From: Ophthalmolycus amberensis
Lineage: Eukaryota > Chordata > Actinopteri > Perciformes > Zoarcidae
Assembly: GCA_024529925.1 (NCBI GenBank)
Contig: JAFEUB010000846.1
Span: 2,045,001 to 2,109,000 of the forward strand
Direction: 5' to 3'
DNA length: 64,000 nucleotides
Positions 1-11,800 of this stretch are shown here, one piece after another. The stretch's first letter is position 1. The number at the start of each line of letters is the position of its first letter. The position numbers were made by a program, and so were the translations under genes. The notes under the pieces are model-generated. The model did not search any database. It saw nothing but the letters and a program-made list of their open reading frames with translations, and was not told the DNA's origin.

Positions 1-713
1 TGAGCCTGGCAGATCCCAGACAGACGCCCCAGGGGACTGGAGTGTGACAGGGAATGGGGGAGGGGAGCGAAGGAAGGGAGAGCGAGAGGGAGAGAGAGAA
101 CCAGTCTGATGAGATCAGTGATTCATAGACACCCAGGAGGACACACCCTGGAATGGGGTAATACCACACATGTTTTAACAAACCATATTTCATTAGGGTT
201 ACCAAGACTACAAGAAGCACCTTAAGGAGAGAGTCTCCAGAAATCATCCCTGCATGTTGTTATGCAGCTCATATCGGGGAGGAGGGGATTAGTATGCAAA
301 GCTACAGTGTGCTCATCCCTTAGAGGAGAGGACCAATCTGTTGAGTAGAGAAAACCCACAAATTTGATGCTTGCATATTTTGTTGCTCTGAATTTTCCAC
401 ACTTTTTTTTTTCTTGGTACGATGAGGATGGAAATGTTATGACGTACAATATAGAAGTGGAAAAAGTGCAGCTCTAATGTGCTTAAATATAGCAATCCTC
501 CCAGCGCAATAAACCCAGTATGGTGCCAAGTTCTTCCAGAATTTAAGGTTGCCTGTACCAACGTGCCCTTTGCTTCATTACATATAATCACTGTGCACAA
601 GCAGGCTGGTCCTCATTAGCAAGAAGTTAATTACATTCCATCATCTTTGTTTGTGAAGGTCTTCTAATAAAGCTGCCTTTGTACATCACATCTCTTCTCA
701 AAGTGAAAGCCGC

Positions 714-850
714 AGAATCAGAATGTTACACATACCGTACAAGGAATTTTACTTGGTGACTGGTGCATAACAAACAAACAATGAACACAGTGCAATAACC
801 AAGACATTATAAAATAGAAATATATTAAAATGTACAATAAAATGTGGTAA
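714..850 (+). repeat. Decayed retroposon tail, copy A
   Basis: This stretch shares the ordered blocks CAGAATCAGAA, ACATACAAGGAATTT (here TACCGTACAAGGAATTTT), GGTGCATAA, AACAGTGCAA-like and TATTAAAATGTA with the segment at 6951-7135. The order and spacing are the same, which shows common descent. The blocks resemble a 3' tail common in teleost genomes from a LINE or SINE family, but I cannot name the family with certainty. The copy is short and diverged, with no open frame. Confidence 0.6.
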
Positions 851-3800
851 CACGCAAACAGATAACAGTAATTTAAAACAAGTAGATTATAAAAGTGGCA
901 AGAGTATTTAAATATAGAAAGGATGTGCAGATCTCAGGACTCTAGATACTGCAGATTAATATTGAATTGGAAAAGACTTCCTTCAAATATTAATGTTCCC
1001 TATCAATGGCCTCCAAAGAATTGAAAAACTTGAATGTCTTATCCCACTTTGGGATTTGAAACTTCTCTAATGCTGTCGTAGTTTGTCTTTTTGTACGCAT
1101 TTCTTGTGCTACTCTTGTCTTTCTTGCAAAAGAAATCTTGATCTCAATGAGATTATCTGATTAAATAAAGGTTATTGGTCTGCATCATACACAAGTTCAT
1201 GAGTATATCATAGTGAAGTAGTGTATTCATTAATACAACTTGGTTTTTATCCACAACACCCATTGGAAGACTTCTCCCATAAGGACCGAAACAGAGTGTA
1301 AAGTTTAAGCCAAGTACTGTTCAAACTACACAACTACTTCTAATCAATTAGGTGTCTTGAAGTCGTTGTGGATTTTACACTACATGACTGATCGGTGATA
1401 GGAGGTCACACAGTATAAGATTCTTCATCTGGAATCCAAGATGAGGTCTCCAAACTACACTTCGTCACCAAAAACACATACGAGAAGTGACACGGGCATA
1501 TAAACATGCTTGTTGACGTTGCTGTCAGCACACGTGTTAGCCGGTTTCCACACTATTTCCCCTATGTAGATCAGTCAACGTCGCATGTTTATTAATACAA
1601 ACGTCCAACACCTTAGGTGCAACAACAACTTTGGTCCGTGTTGCAAATGCAGCACACTGCACACACAGGTAGGCTACGGGCCAGGTGACTTATTCGCTGT
1701 AGCTCCCTGACGGATCCAGATATTTAGCATGCCAGATGTCTGCGATGCACCTGGGAGCCTCGTGGTTTGCATCTTTTACCAGTTCACACAGCGCTCGAGT
1801 GCCAATGTGCGAGCACTGAGGCAACGCGGAATTGCCTCGGATCTGGGGCTTTTGTCCAGAAGCTCCTCAAACTGTGAGTGGAAAATCTGGAAGTTGTGTA
1901 GCGTGAACTAAGAATTGATTGCTCTGATTATTCCCTGTGATAGCTGTTGCTTTTTCTGTCTTGAGCTGTACAGGCGTGCAATGAACAGGTATATGGTTTT
2001 AAATTAATTTGGAAAGCGAACACAGCTCGTTTCAATTTAATTTGGGGCATTTAATGTGTCACGCTTTGGTTGACTGAGTCATATTCCTCATTTTGCAAAA
2101 GCAAGGCAGGATTATGCGCAGGACACGAGAGGATGACGATAGTGAACAAAGCTATTACAACCTTACTCAGCACCTGGGAGGTCCTGTATGACAGCGCACT
2201 GAGGTTTATTATCGCCTCGTTTCCTAACACATCACTGGCTCCAATCTGTGAACTTTTGGGCATATTTGAAGTGTTGAAACAAAATCTGGGTAACATGACG
2301 TCAGTGCAGAAAAAAAGACTTCATCATCTAAACAGAATTTAATAGAAACGTATTAATCACATAATGTCAAGCATGGTCTCCTCTAAAAAGCCACAAACCG
2401 GGTTATCCATTGAAAAATGGTCTCTTTCTGATTAAGCAATCACATTGCAAGCATACGCTGCCCGGTTTCCATAAATCACTTCAAACATACATGGCATTTG
2501 ATTAGAACCCATTAGCAATGAGCAACAGTGTGTGTATGATGTGCATGTGGGGAGGCATGTGCATGTTTCTCATCTCACATTTTCCATGGGCTGCTCTTTA
2601 GGATGTTCCTCATTAGTGTGAATATTAATGCAACCAGAAAGGGGGAAGAGGAAAATAAAAATGTAAAAGGGATTTGGAAGAGCTTTTTAAAGGGGCCATT
2701 TCATCAGAATCGTTATTTTTTTGCAGTTCTCTGAAGGCTCGTAACTGGCGGTCTATGAAGAGAGACATGCCGCAGTGGGGCTTAATTTAAAACCAGAAAG
2801 GTCACTGCGCTAAGAAAGGTCCGCAGCTCGGCCAAAAATATAAAATGTGGAGGAGAAAGAGAAAGAAGCCGTATGGAAGGAGATCAGAGGATGCCGATTA
2901 GGAGGGAGAGGAGATACGTTCAAGTCATTTGGAAAGACATTGTTATGGAAAAAGAGTACAAAAACGGAAAAACACTGGGGAAAGAGGAAAACAGAGGATA
3001 ATGAACCGAGGTGCAATTGAACTGGAACAGGCCTAGCATCAAAACAGATGCAAGAGGTTTTTTGTTTACTTTAATGGTGTTTTTGCAAGTAATTAGTTAT
3101 AATGACCAACAATTTCAGGAAAAAACACGGCATCCATACACAGTGAAGGATTGCCAATCTGTCCGACAATCTGTGTTGGCAGAAACAACCCTCCCCGAGC
3201 CTTTGTTGAATTAGGCTCCCTGTGCTTGGTACTGGACCAGAGTACTAATGGTCAGATGGGAAATTAGCTTTGCCATATGCAACTCGGCACAAAATAAGTA
3301 CGACTTTGAAAACAACATTTTCCCCCAGATTGGTCCGTTTATAAAGAGATGATGACACTTGATTTGACTGAGAAACACACGTCATTTCTTGGACTTGGCC
3401 TTGTTAACAAAGTTAACCACCCTCCCACCAAATCTACCTTACATTCCACACACCCACATCCCCATCTTCAATCACTTGTTTATCTATAAGCTCACTTTAA
3501 TTGTCCTCTGGGTTTTTGACTGCATCACATTACATAAAAGCACACAGGAGCCTCGTGTCAGCAGCACGACAGCCTCTGATGTAAAGCCTCACGCTTTGCA
3601 CAGATAAGACGGGTTCAATTTTAATGTTGCTAGCACACCGAGACGCACCAGGCTCACTTGTAAAACAGAATGCCCCCTTCGCTTGTAAACGCAGCAGCCC
3701 AAGAGGGGGAAAGAAATGGGGGTTGGGCCGGCTGAGGTGGGGTTGAATTAAAACGAGGCGAGGAATTCCACTTGTCCAACTCCTGCAATTCATCCAGTGG

Positions 3801-3900
3801 ATCAATTTCTTCACTCAAATTCCCAATCCATTTTTCCCCATCTCTTTTGAAAACTAATACCCAATTCCAATCACAGCTGCAGTAAAGCACATCTTGTAAA

Positions 3901-3917
3901 AGGTCACCGTGTGACCT
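3901..3917. promoter_or_regulatory. Palindromic AGGTCA inverted repeat (IR5-like)
   Basis: The 17 bases AGGTCACCGTGTGACCT form a perfect inverted repeat of AGGTCAC around CGT. As nuclear receptor half-sites it is AGGTCA, 5 bases, TGACCT. Classical oestrogen-receptor sites use a 3-base spacer, so the spacing is not the standard one. It lies about 3.6 kb upstream of the calcoco1 promoter. Function is unknown. Confidence 0.3.
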
Positions 3918-6900
3918 CTCGGTTCTCTAAATTGGATGGTGGTTGGCCCACTTTCCTTTGAAATACTGCACAGCCTGAAATAAAAACAGCCCTGTACACA
4001 ATCACACCACCGGTGGGACCTGCATGCAGCCCATCAGTAGGTGTTCATTTTGATGTGAAGTGCCACAGCGCAGAGAGTTTAAGAGGATATTGGTTGTCTG
4101 CGTTGAGGGGAAACAGGAATCAGATCTCAAACCTGAACTAGAGCTCGGGGGCCTGGGGATGGTTTTGGGATAGGTATATCTGTGTGTGCTTGCCATAGGC
4201 AGCAGTCATATAGTGGAGCATCTCTCCTGCAGACAGCCAAGGGAACTGATCAGATGGACGATCAAACACTAATCATTCCCTCACGGCCCATCCCGAGTAA
4301 AGCTGTCATTAATTTTGCGGAATTACATCAAATCTGAGACATTCTTTATGTGGCCCACGGCCTGTAGACAGTTATACGACAGGGACTGCTGCGCTAAGCA
4401 GATGGGGCAGCTTGGCCGTGCATACTAAATACCACCGTCCCCCCATTTCTCCATCTCCGCCCTCCCAACACTCTGCCCTCCTTGCAGGCGCTCTGCTGCC
4501 GCTTCCTTCCTTCTTTGTATTCGACCGTTCACTACATGGTCACACAGCCCTCCCCACAGCGACGGGCATTATTTTATTCACAAATGCTCGGATGGCATTA
4601 AATAAATACTACACCCTCGACAGACAAAAATAAATATTCCTAAAAGCTCTACTCACACACAAGAAGACACATCAGTTTAATTTAGTATGATGAGAAAATA
4701 AATTGTTTACCGACGTAAATCCTTAATGCCGTCTCTTGGATGTTGACATCTTTAACAGTTCACTTGTCTATACACAACAGAAGGTCATAATCCCATTTGA
4801 GGTTGCCTTGGCAACTGATTACTGCTGAAGGCAAGTTAGGATTCATGACTATAGTGACACATACCTGCCATTCCCTTTGAATAAGACATGTGGCAAGCTA
4901 TATTCAGGCAGACCACCTCGGGTAATAAAACTGCAGTAGCAGTCGGGGGCGATACCGTTTTCTTATATATCGAGAGGAATTCCAAGCAAAGCTGCGAGAA
5001 ATCAGCAGATGACGGATTCAATTTGTGTGGAAGAGTTCTGCAGCAGATAAATAAAACAGCACGCAGAGGCATCAACAGTTGAGCTTTTCTACCTAAATGC
5101 ATAAAAGTGTTTATATTAGTCCAGTTCACACTTCCAAAAGAAAGAAACTAGGCTGTACATGTGTGCATGTGTTAGGGTTGGGGGGGTTATGACAGACAGA
5201 GGAGCCACAACAGCAGGCAGCCAGGTCAAGATCAAGCAGTTCCATGGACAATCCACCTTTCAGTCTAGTCTCCATTAGGGTGAAGCCTCACATTCCTAGT
5301 GCACAGCCCTCTTCTAACGTCTAACGGCGACGCTTCAAAGTCAAGGCTAACTGATGTCTGCCGTACTCTTCTCTGAAATAACACACAAAACACCAAACAA
5401 TTAGCGAAACAGCTACAAAGCCATTATGAGTCAAAGCACATCATTAATTTGATTAGTTTTTTTATTCATGCATATGGCTTTTTATGCTAGTTAATAAAAA
5501 AATTAAACAAACCAATACATCAATAAAATAATAAAGCAGAAGCTAGACACCCACTTCAAAGTTGCAACAAATACGAATCGAGCATTTTTTATATTTTAAC
5601 TCCCCAACATCCGAGCCTAAAACACATGTAAACAATGGATACTGGAGAAGCTAGTCAATGCAGCACAGCCTATTTAATTATCCTACGGCATAGAGAGCCA
5701 CTACTTCCAGCACCGCTTTGGTCACAGGCTCAGCACACTATTAATCCACTTAAACACAATTTATAGGGTCTCCACATCGACTGTCCGTCGGCATAAAATT
5801 ACATGAAGCGTCCTCATAGTGTCTTCAACAGACTAAATTGGCCAAACTGGACTTACTAATTGAGGAGAGTAAAGCACATGTGTGACTGGACTGGCTCGTC
5901 AATGAGCAGAGATAAATAAGCAGGCTAAGGGAGGAACATCAATAACTGTAATAATACAGGATGAACATTATTTAAACTGCGGTAACTGAGGCACGATAAC
6001 CTAATATACTAATTTCCACTTCTATGATCCGAGTTTCTACTTTATTGTGGTCACAGGCCGACAACTGTCTCCTATTGAGCGTACTACAGGAGATTTGTTT
6101 TAACTCCCTTAATAGCCATTATTTTTAATGGCAATTACATTTAAATGTATTCAGATTGAGCCCAAGTACAAAGCCAATATTTAATGTTTTTCATTTAGAA
6201 ACTCACAATTAGGACAAACAATTTAACAAATCCCTGTGATACACTTCCACTTCACACTTCAGTGATACTCGGCCAGTCAATACTTTGTGGTTGTGTTGTA
6301 ATGTTTACAAAAACTTTATTTCACCAAACCTCTTCAATGCAAAGTTGAGGGGAAGTAGGCCTTTAGTTTTTACGTTTAGGATCTCATCTTGCAGCCTAAT
6401 TAAATACTAACCTTTAAGATGTATATTTTCCTAAATGAATAAAGACAAAAAAAACTGTATGTCAAAATGGCCTCCGAGGCCCTGGGACAGTCTCGGGAGA
6501 ATGAGGAAAATACATTGTGTGTTATAGATGGTTTTGGGAATATAGTCTTCATGTCACAGCCTGAATGCATAATGCTCTGAGTTTTAAAGATGGTATACTG
6601 CCATCTGCTGTCCGGCGCCGTAACTTCATCATGCTGTTTAACTTGTACGCCCACAAGACACGAGGAGAGGAGTGGCTCAAAACAATTGGCAAACTGCTGC
6701 ACGTTTCAAAAGTAGGATTAATGTGTTTGAAGAAGAAGAAAAACAAAATCCACATCAAATCCATAACATGGAATAATATCAAAAGGGTATTTTCCCAGTT
6801 ATACAGGTAACTCAGTAAACCTGCTAATTGGAACCGTCGCCTGTGGGACATCGACTCAACAGGTTAGCAAAAACTGCAAAAGATAACTATAATAATAAAT

Positions 6901-6950
6901 AGCTCATATGCTCATAATATACACATTTTACTGCCATTCAATTTACATAC

Positions 6951-7135
6951 CAGAATCAGAACCATTTATTGCCACAGTATGTTGCACATACAAGGAATTT
7001 GACATGACGGGTGGTGCATAAACATTAAACAATCACCATCAACAGTGCAAAAAGTAGAAACATATTAAAATGTAGAGTTAAATATAAAATAAAGTAAATT
7101 ATAAAATAAAGTGAAATATAAAATAAAGTGCACAA
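6951..7135 (+). repeat. Decayed retroposon tail, copy B
   Basis: This is the better preserved copy of the repeat also seen at 714-850: CAGAATCAGAA, then TTTATTGCC, TATGTTGCACATACAAGGA, GGTGCATAA, AACAGTGCAA and CATATTAAAATGTA in order, ending in AT-rich short repeats (ATATAAAATAAAGT units near 7083-7128). The AT-rich end suggests the 3' end of a retroposed element. It sits directly next to the calcoco1 promoter region. The family name cannot be given safely. Confidence 0.65.
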
Positions 7136-7480
7136 AAATAATCATTCAGTGTATGTATTGTCTACCTTCCACATCCAGCTGCATGGGAATGAATGCGTAA
7201 TATAAACGTTGACAACATATTCTAGAGAATATTTGGAGCCCGTCACAACAGAAAGGGTCAAATTGCTCTCTCCCACTCTGCACGTCTCCGCTGTTTCGCC
7301 CGCTAATCGTTGTTTTCCTCATCGCACACCAGAGATAATAATTCCCATTGGTCAGTCTTGCACATCTCTCCCGTACAACCTGCGTCTCTCTGCGCTTTGG
7401 CATCCGATGAGAAAAACAACGGCTGCGGATGAGGCGCTTCATATTACGTGCAGCGCGACCTCGGCTACTCCGCTCCGAGG

Positions 7481-7555
7481 ACTGGGGATTGTAGTTTAAA
7501 GTGAGCCGTTTCGGCGTTCTTTCATCAACGTGGCGAACGACAGCTCCCACAATGC
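7481..7555. promoter_or_regulatory. calcoco1 promoter with two ZNF143/THAP11-type motifs
   Basis: The - strand of 7481-7495 reads ACTACAATCCCCAGT, a match to the ACTAYRNNNCCCR core promoter motif bound by ZNF143/THAP11 in vertebrates. A second, weaker copy, ACGACAGCTCCCACAATGC, lies at 7537-7555 on the + strand. They sit in CpG-containing DNA just before the untranslated exon that ends at 7752. This motif pair is typical of TATA-less housekeeping promoters, which fits a broadly expressed gene. Confidence 0.55.
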
Positions 7556-7559
7556 CGCG

Positions 7560-7752
7560 GTTGAAGTGAAGCTGTCACGCTCGTGTTTTGCTTTGTTTTC
7601 TTGTTATTGTTTCGGGTTAGCGGAGCTACTGAGTCCGAGGAGGAACGCGCGTCTGAATCGTGTTTTGATGCTTTCTCACGCATTGCGACCACCGTGTCTG
7701 ATAGAGAGACAGCTCCTTTAGACCGTTTACAGAGCAGTAAGAGATATAAAAG
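7560..7752 (+). other. calcoco1: calcoco1 untranslated exon 1 (5' end uncertain)
   Basis: A strong splice donor, AAAAG|GTAAGC, ends this exon at 7752. The next exon begins near 8716-8722 and holds the start codon. The upstream boundary is inferred from the promoter motifs and is only approximate. No ATG-led frame in this exon joins the calcoco1 coding frame. Confidence 0.45.
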
Positions 7753-8735
7753 GTAAGCGAGATCCCCGAGACGCTCGAGAGATAATGTGCGCAGTCTTTT
7801 GTAGTTAACAAAGCCTCTTATTGTCTCGCCTGACTTGCACGCGCATCACATTCATTAATTGGACAACGATAATTAACGGGTCGGCTACATGTCCAAAATA
7901 GCTTCAGTGGCTTGTGTTGACACGTTTGTCTTCTCACGCTTGCATCGACGTGTATGGCAGACTGTTTTCTGGACATGTGCTAATGTTGGGCCTCAAGCCT
8001 CGAGCTGTGTAACGTGAACCCTCCGAAAGACACTGTATAGTCACGGATCTGTTTTTTTGACGGGAAAATGTTCTGCAATATTTACAGTAGAAACGTTTCT
8101 TCCAAGATTAGCAGGATGCTTTACTAAAATAGAAAACATCACACCCCGATAGTTGTATTTGATCATGACTGTACCACAGGGGATACATATAAAGTACGGG
8201 AAAGTCACAGTTAATCCACAATTGCAGTACACACTGCAAACCAAAATGGGGCTTTTAGTTACAAACATATGATACTAATATGGTACTAAATGAATAAATA
8301 ATGTCTCCATGTGTTGTGGTTAACTGCAGGCTGGAAGTGTATCTATGGGTAGAATTTGAGCCCCATACATGCTGGAGGCCACATACACCTTCTACTGCAT
8401 GCTTACACGCGATGGTGTACAATAGCAACGACTGAAATAGCCCGAGTGACAAACATGTAATATGTCATGTTGCTCAAAAGGCCATGCTGTCACTGAGGTT
8501 TAGTTCTGGTGTGTCGGTGAGGATATCTTCTTACACTGAATAAATACTCAGACTGTCGGCTCTGTCTCTTTTGTTCTCGAGCGGTCGCCCCTTACCTATT
8601 ACACAATTAGCTCATCTTACCATGCATGTCAGTTTGTACCCGGAAATTGGACTCAATAATGAACTAGAAAAACACGGACTCAAGTTTGAACATTGGGGTT
8701 TTTTTCTCCCTGTAGGTGCAGAATAGCCTGCTGCC

Positions 8736-8867
8736 ATGGAAAAGGCTTGGCGGGTGGAGTTCAGAAACGTGGGCAGCAGCTACTTCCCTCAGAGCAGAGT
8801 CGACTGCCACTACACACTTAGCTCACAGCACAACTGGGCCAGCAATGACTGGATAGGGCTCTTCAAG
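8736..8867 (+). CDS. calcoco1: calcoco1 exon 2 (first coding)
   Basis: Codes for residues 1-44, the first half of the SKICH domain, ending in DWIGLFK. The acceptor is CTGTAG at 8715 or GTGCAG at 8721, both upstream of the ATG; the donor is TTCAAG|GTATTG. Ends in phase 0. DWIG(I/L)FK is a hallmark of SKICH proteins. Confidence 0.92.
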
Positions 8868-11800
8868 GTATTGTTAACTCGACGGCTGTCGCAAAGTGAA
8901 TAAAGAGTTTATGCATCAACTGCAAAACAACGGCACGTTTTTCCTCCCTCAGGTGGGATGGTCGTCAGTGAAGGACTACCACACGTTCGTCTGGGCACTG
9001 GCACCGGCTGACTATGAGGAGGGCACAGATGTCAACTGCTGTGTGCACTTCCAGGGTACCCGTGCCCTTGTTTTCTAATTGTATTTTATTTCCCATAGTT
9101 AGCCAGAATCTATACTGGTACAGTGCTTAGATCTGCACATAAAACCTTCAGCAGGAGATTGATGTTTCTGTAAATTGAATTGCTCTCTTGTACACAAAAG
9201 GCTAGCGACTGGCGTATTGAATGGAGGAAAATGTAAGTTACTTCTATTGTAAAAAAAACAGTATTTTCACAGACGTAAAGGGGGAAATATCCTTTACAGA
9301 AGCCAAATGTCCCTCTCACAGGTAGAGTCTCTGTCGTGGTTTCAATTAATTGCTTAAGGATGCAGGAGTTTGAGTAATGAGGATGACAAAGACAAAGCCT
9401 TTGTCAAAGCCTGCTCCGACTACTAGTCAAAACAGTGACAACTGATAAGCCTGATTCAGTGCGAGGGGCACGCATGCAGCAGGTGTGGCACTGACCTCTA
9501 GTAGAGTGATTTATCACTAACTTTGGCGTACTGACAATGTCATTCTTCATTTGAAGAACAGCAGAGGGAGGGAAGTCTAAAGAAACTGCTGATGGTTCCT
9601 TATCGTCAGCAATGCAGTGATTCAAAAAGAAGGTTTCCTGCACTGTGACCAAAGCTGGTGCTGTAAGTTACAATACAGCTCATAAACTTTGCCATATCCC
9701 TCCTGTCGGTTTTCCATCTGGCCACTTTACTGTTCATGTGTTGTGAAACAGAAGAGTAAATCACTCTAAACATGACGCCGAAGTCTGAGCGAGATAAGGA
9801 TAATATTAGGTTAGCTTACTTTATGGGCTGGAAGAAGTCCCGCGCTGTGGTTCGCTGCTCAGCGGTCAGAGTGGGAAGCAGGAGGCCTATATAGCATCAT
9901 CAGTTCCTGCCTGATCTGTTGAGGGATAAAAAGGACAGAGAATTACAAATACGGTTATGGTTGACAGTCAGTTGCAAGGTTATGCTAATAGCACAACTAA
10001 TTAAGAAACCATTTATTTAGCAGCACACCAATACGAGTAAACTTAATTCTCCTGGGAAGGCAAATCCATGATTGGCTCTTAATTGTGTCATTTGGGATCC
10101 AATGTGCAGAGACAGAGCATGCAAAGCACCATTAACAGCATGGGGATGCTTGCTTTTTTTTTTTTTTGCTGAACAGGTAACTTCTATATTTAACCTGCTT
10201 ACACATACAATTGCGACACGTTGTTGTTTAAAGAGTAGTTAGTTTGATGGAGCGTGCCAATTAAAGTATAGGCCCTTTTCACAGCAGCCAGTTTGACATG
10301 CCATTGCAGAGTAAACACACAGGTTTAATTAATAACGTTAATTAGGGCCTTGCTTCACTTATGTGTGCCTAACGGAGCAAGCTAAACAGCAGGGCCTTGT
10401 AAATGCAGGCTGCCGGGTTGACTCGTTCTGAGAGACAAATGTAGAGCCACTGGAAGACGCGTTTTACTGCTGAGGCTAACGGGAACCGGTTTCACCTGCT
10501 TCAATAACTGCGACGCCATGCGCGAACTTGTACCGGACCAACCACTGAACGGAGATGAAATTCGATATCCTCATCCAAGCTTATCCCAATATGACCGCAC
10601 ACAAGCGCATCTGACAAACTGTTTGCAGTCCTTTACAAACACCACACCACTCGTCCCTGATACAGGACTGTTGGTGTGCCATCTCAGGTATTCTGTGCGC
10701 ATTAAATACTTTACAGACTAATAATGAAAATGGGAACTCACTCGAGGCAAGCTGGACTTCTCGACGATGTGTCCGGATGGGAACATGCTGTTCCAGGCCG
10801 GTGTAAAGCAACGAAACCTCAGCTTGTACACGCGAAATTCCGACTGACGTCTGCGTGAACATCATTCAAATCAACGCTGGCGCCAAATTGCGCAACGCCA
10901 TTTCTTCTCGCTCACCTGCGCAGAGCGACCTGGGTGCTGCCACTGGTGGTGGGAAGTTATATTGCAGCCCTCTGCTCATAAATCAATAATCTATTGGAAA
11001 TACACGTTGAATTTTCATTTTGTAAATGTAATGTTTCATGCATTACAATATTAAAGCCATATAGATGTGTAAACTCTCTAAATGCTCACTACCAAATTAC
11101 TGTCAGGCTGTTTCATAAAGATGTATAGTACTCTTTTTAAAAGGTGATTAGCGCTTCCAAATTAGAGGTAGTTAAATAATCTAATTATCGACAGTGCATT
11201 TAGCTTCCACCTTGTTCAACACAGTATGATGGGAAGTGAGCTCAAAAACAAAAAATGGGTTACTTTGAAACACAATTATTCTCCACTGAAAATAGATTTT
11301 AACATGTCTCATCTTTTTTTCCCACTATCTTTTAGCCTCCTACCTACCCAAGCTCAGCTCCCAAGATTATGAGTTTGTATATATTGATGCAAAGGGGGAA
11401 GTGTTCTCCCGCAGCTCCCAATTCACTTTCTGCGCTCCGAAGCCACTTGAGGATCTGGTGACCTTTGAGGAGGAGCCCCATGGAGAGGAAGGAGGCACAG
11501 ACATGTTGCTGGTAGTGCCTAGAGCTGAACTGTTGCAGGTGAACATAACAAAACAGTATAGATTTACTACGTACGGTAGTGAAGGAGTGTATGTTATCAG
11601 TTTTGTAAATTAATGAGTGCTGATAAAACAGATATGCTCAGAAATCAATACTGTTGTTTACTGCCGGCACACAAAGACACAACTGTGATTCCCCGTGTGC
11701 TCCCTGCATCCACCTGTCTCTCGTCAGGGTCGACTGCAGGAATGTCTGCGAGAGCGAGCTGAGCTGCTGCAGGCGCAGGAGGTGGCAAACAGGCAGAGGG

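Larger units (their letters stand above)
1..7140. other. Intergenic flank upstream of calcoco1; no gene seen
   Basis: No coding exon, RNA gene or intact mobile element could be supported here. Open frames are short and have no recognisable domain. Several AT-rich stretches with repeated TAAT cores (about 2450-2650 and 5400-6250) look like possible conserved non-coding DNA, but conservation cannot be tested from one sequence. Two fragments of one dispersed repeat (714-850 and 6951-7135) and an AGGTCA-type inverted repeat (3901-3917) are listed separately. Calcoco1 in mammals borders the HOXC cluster, so regulatory DNA of that neighbourhood is a reasonable expectation, not something seen. Confidence 0.5.

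Noticed and set aside
2070..2342. 90-codon + strand open frame
   Set aside because: No recognised domain, no splice context, and the opposite strand is equally open; length is within chance for this window.
7146..7550. 134-codon - strand open frame at the calcoco1 promoter
   Set aside because: CpG-containing promoter DNA has few stop codons; there is no domain and no sign of coding use.
10955..10980. CTCF-like motif (CCACCAG...TGGCAG on the - strand, near 10940)
   Set aside because: One base is missing in the middle compared with the consensus core, so it is a near miss.
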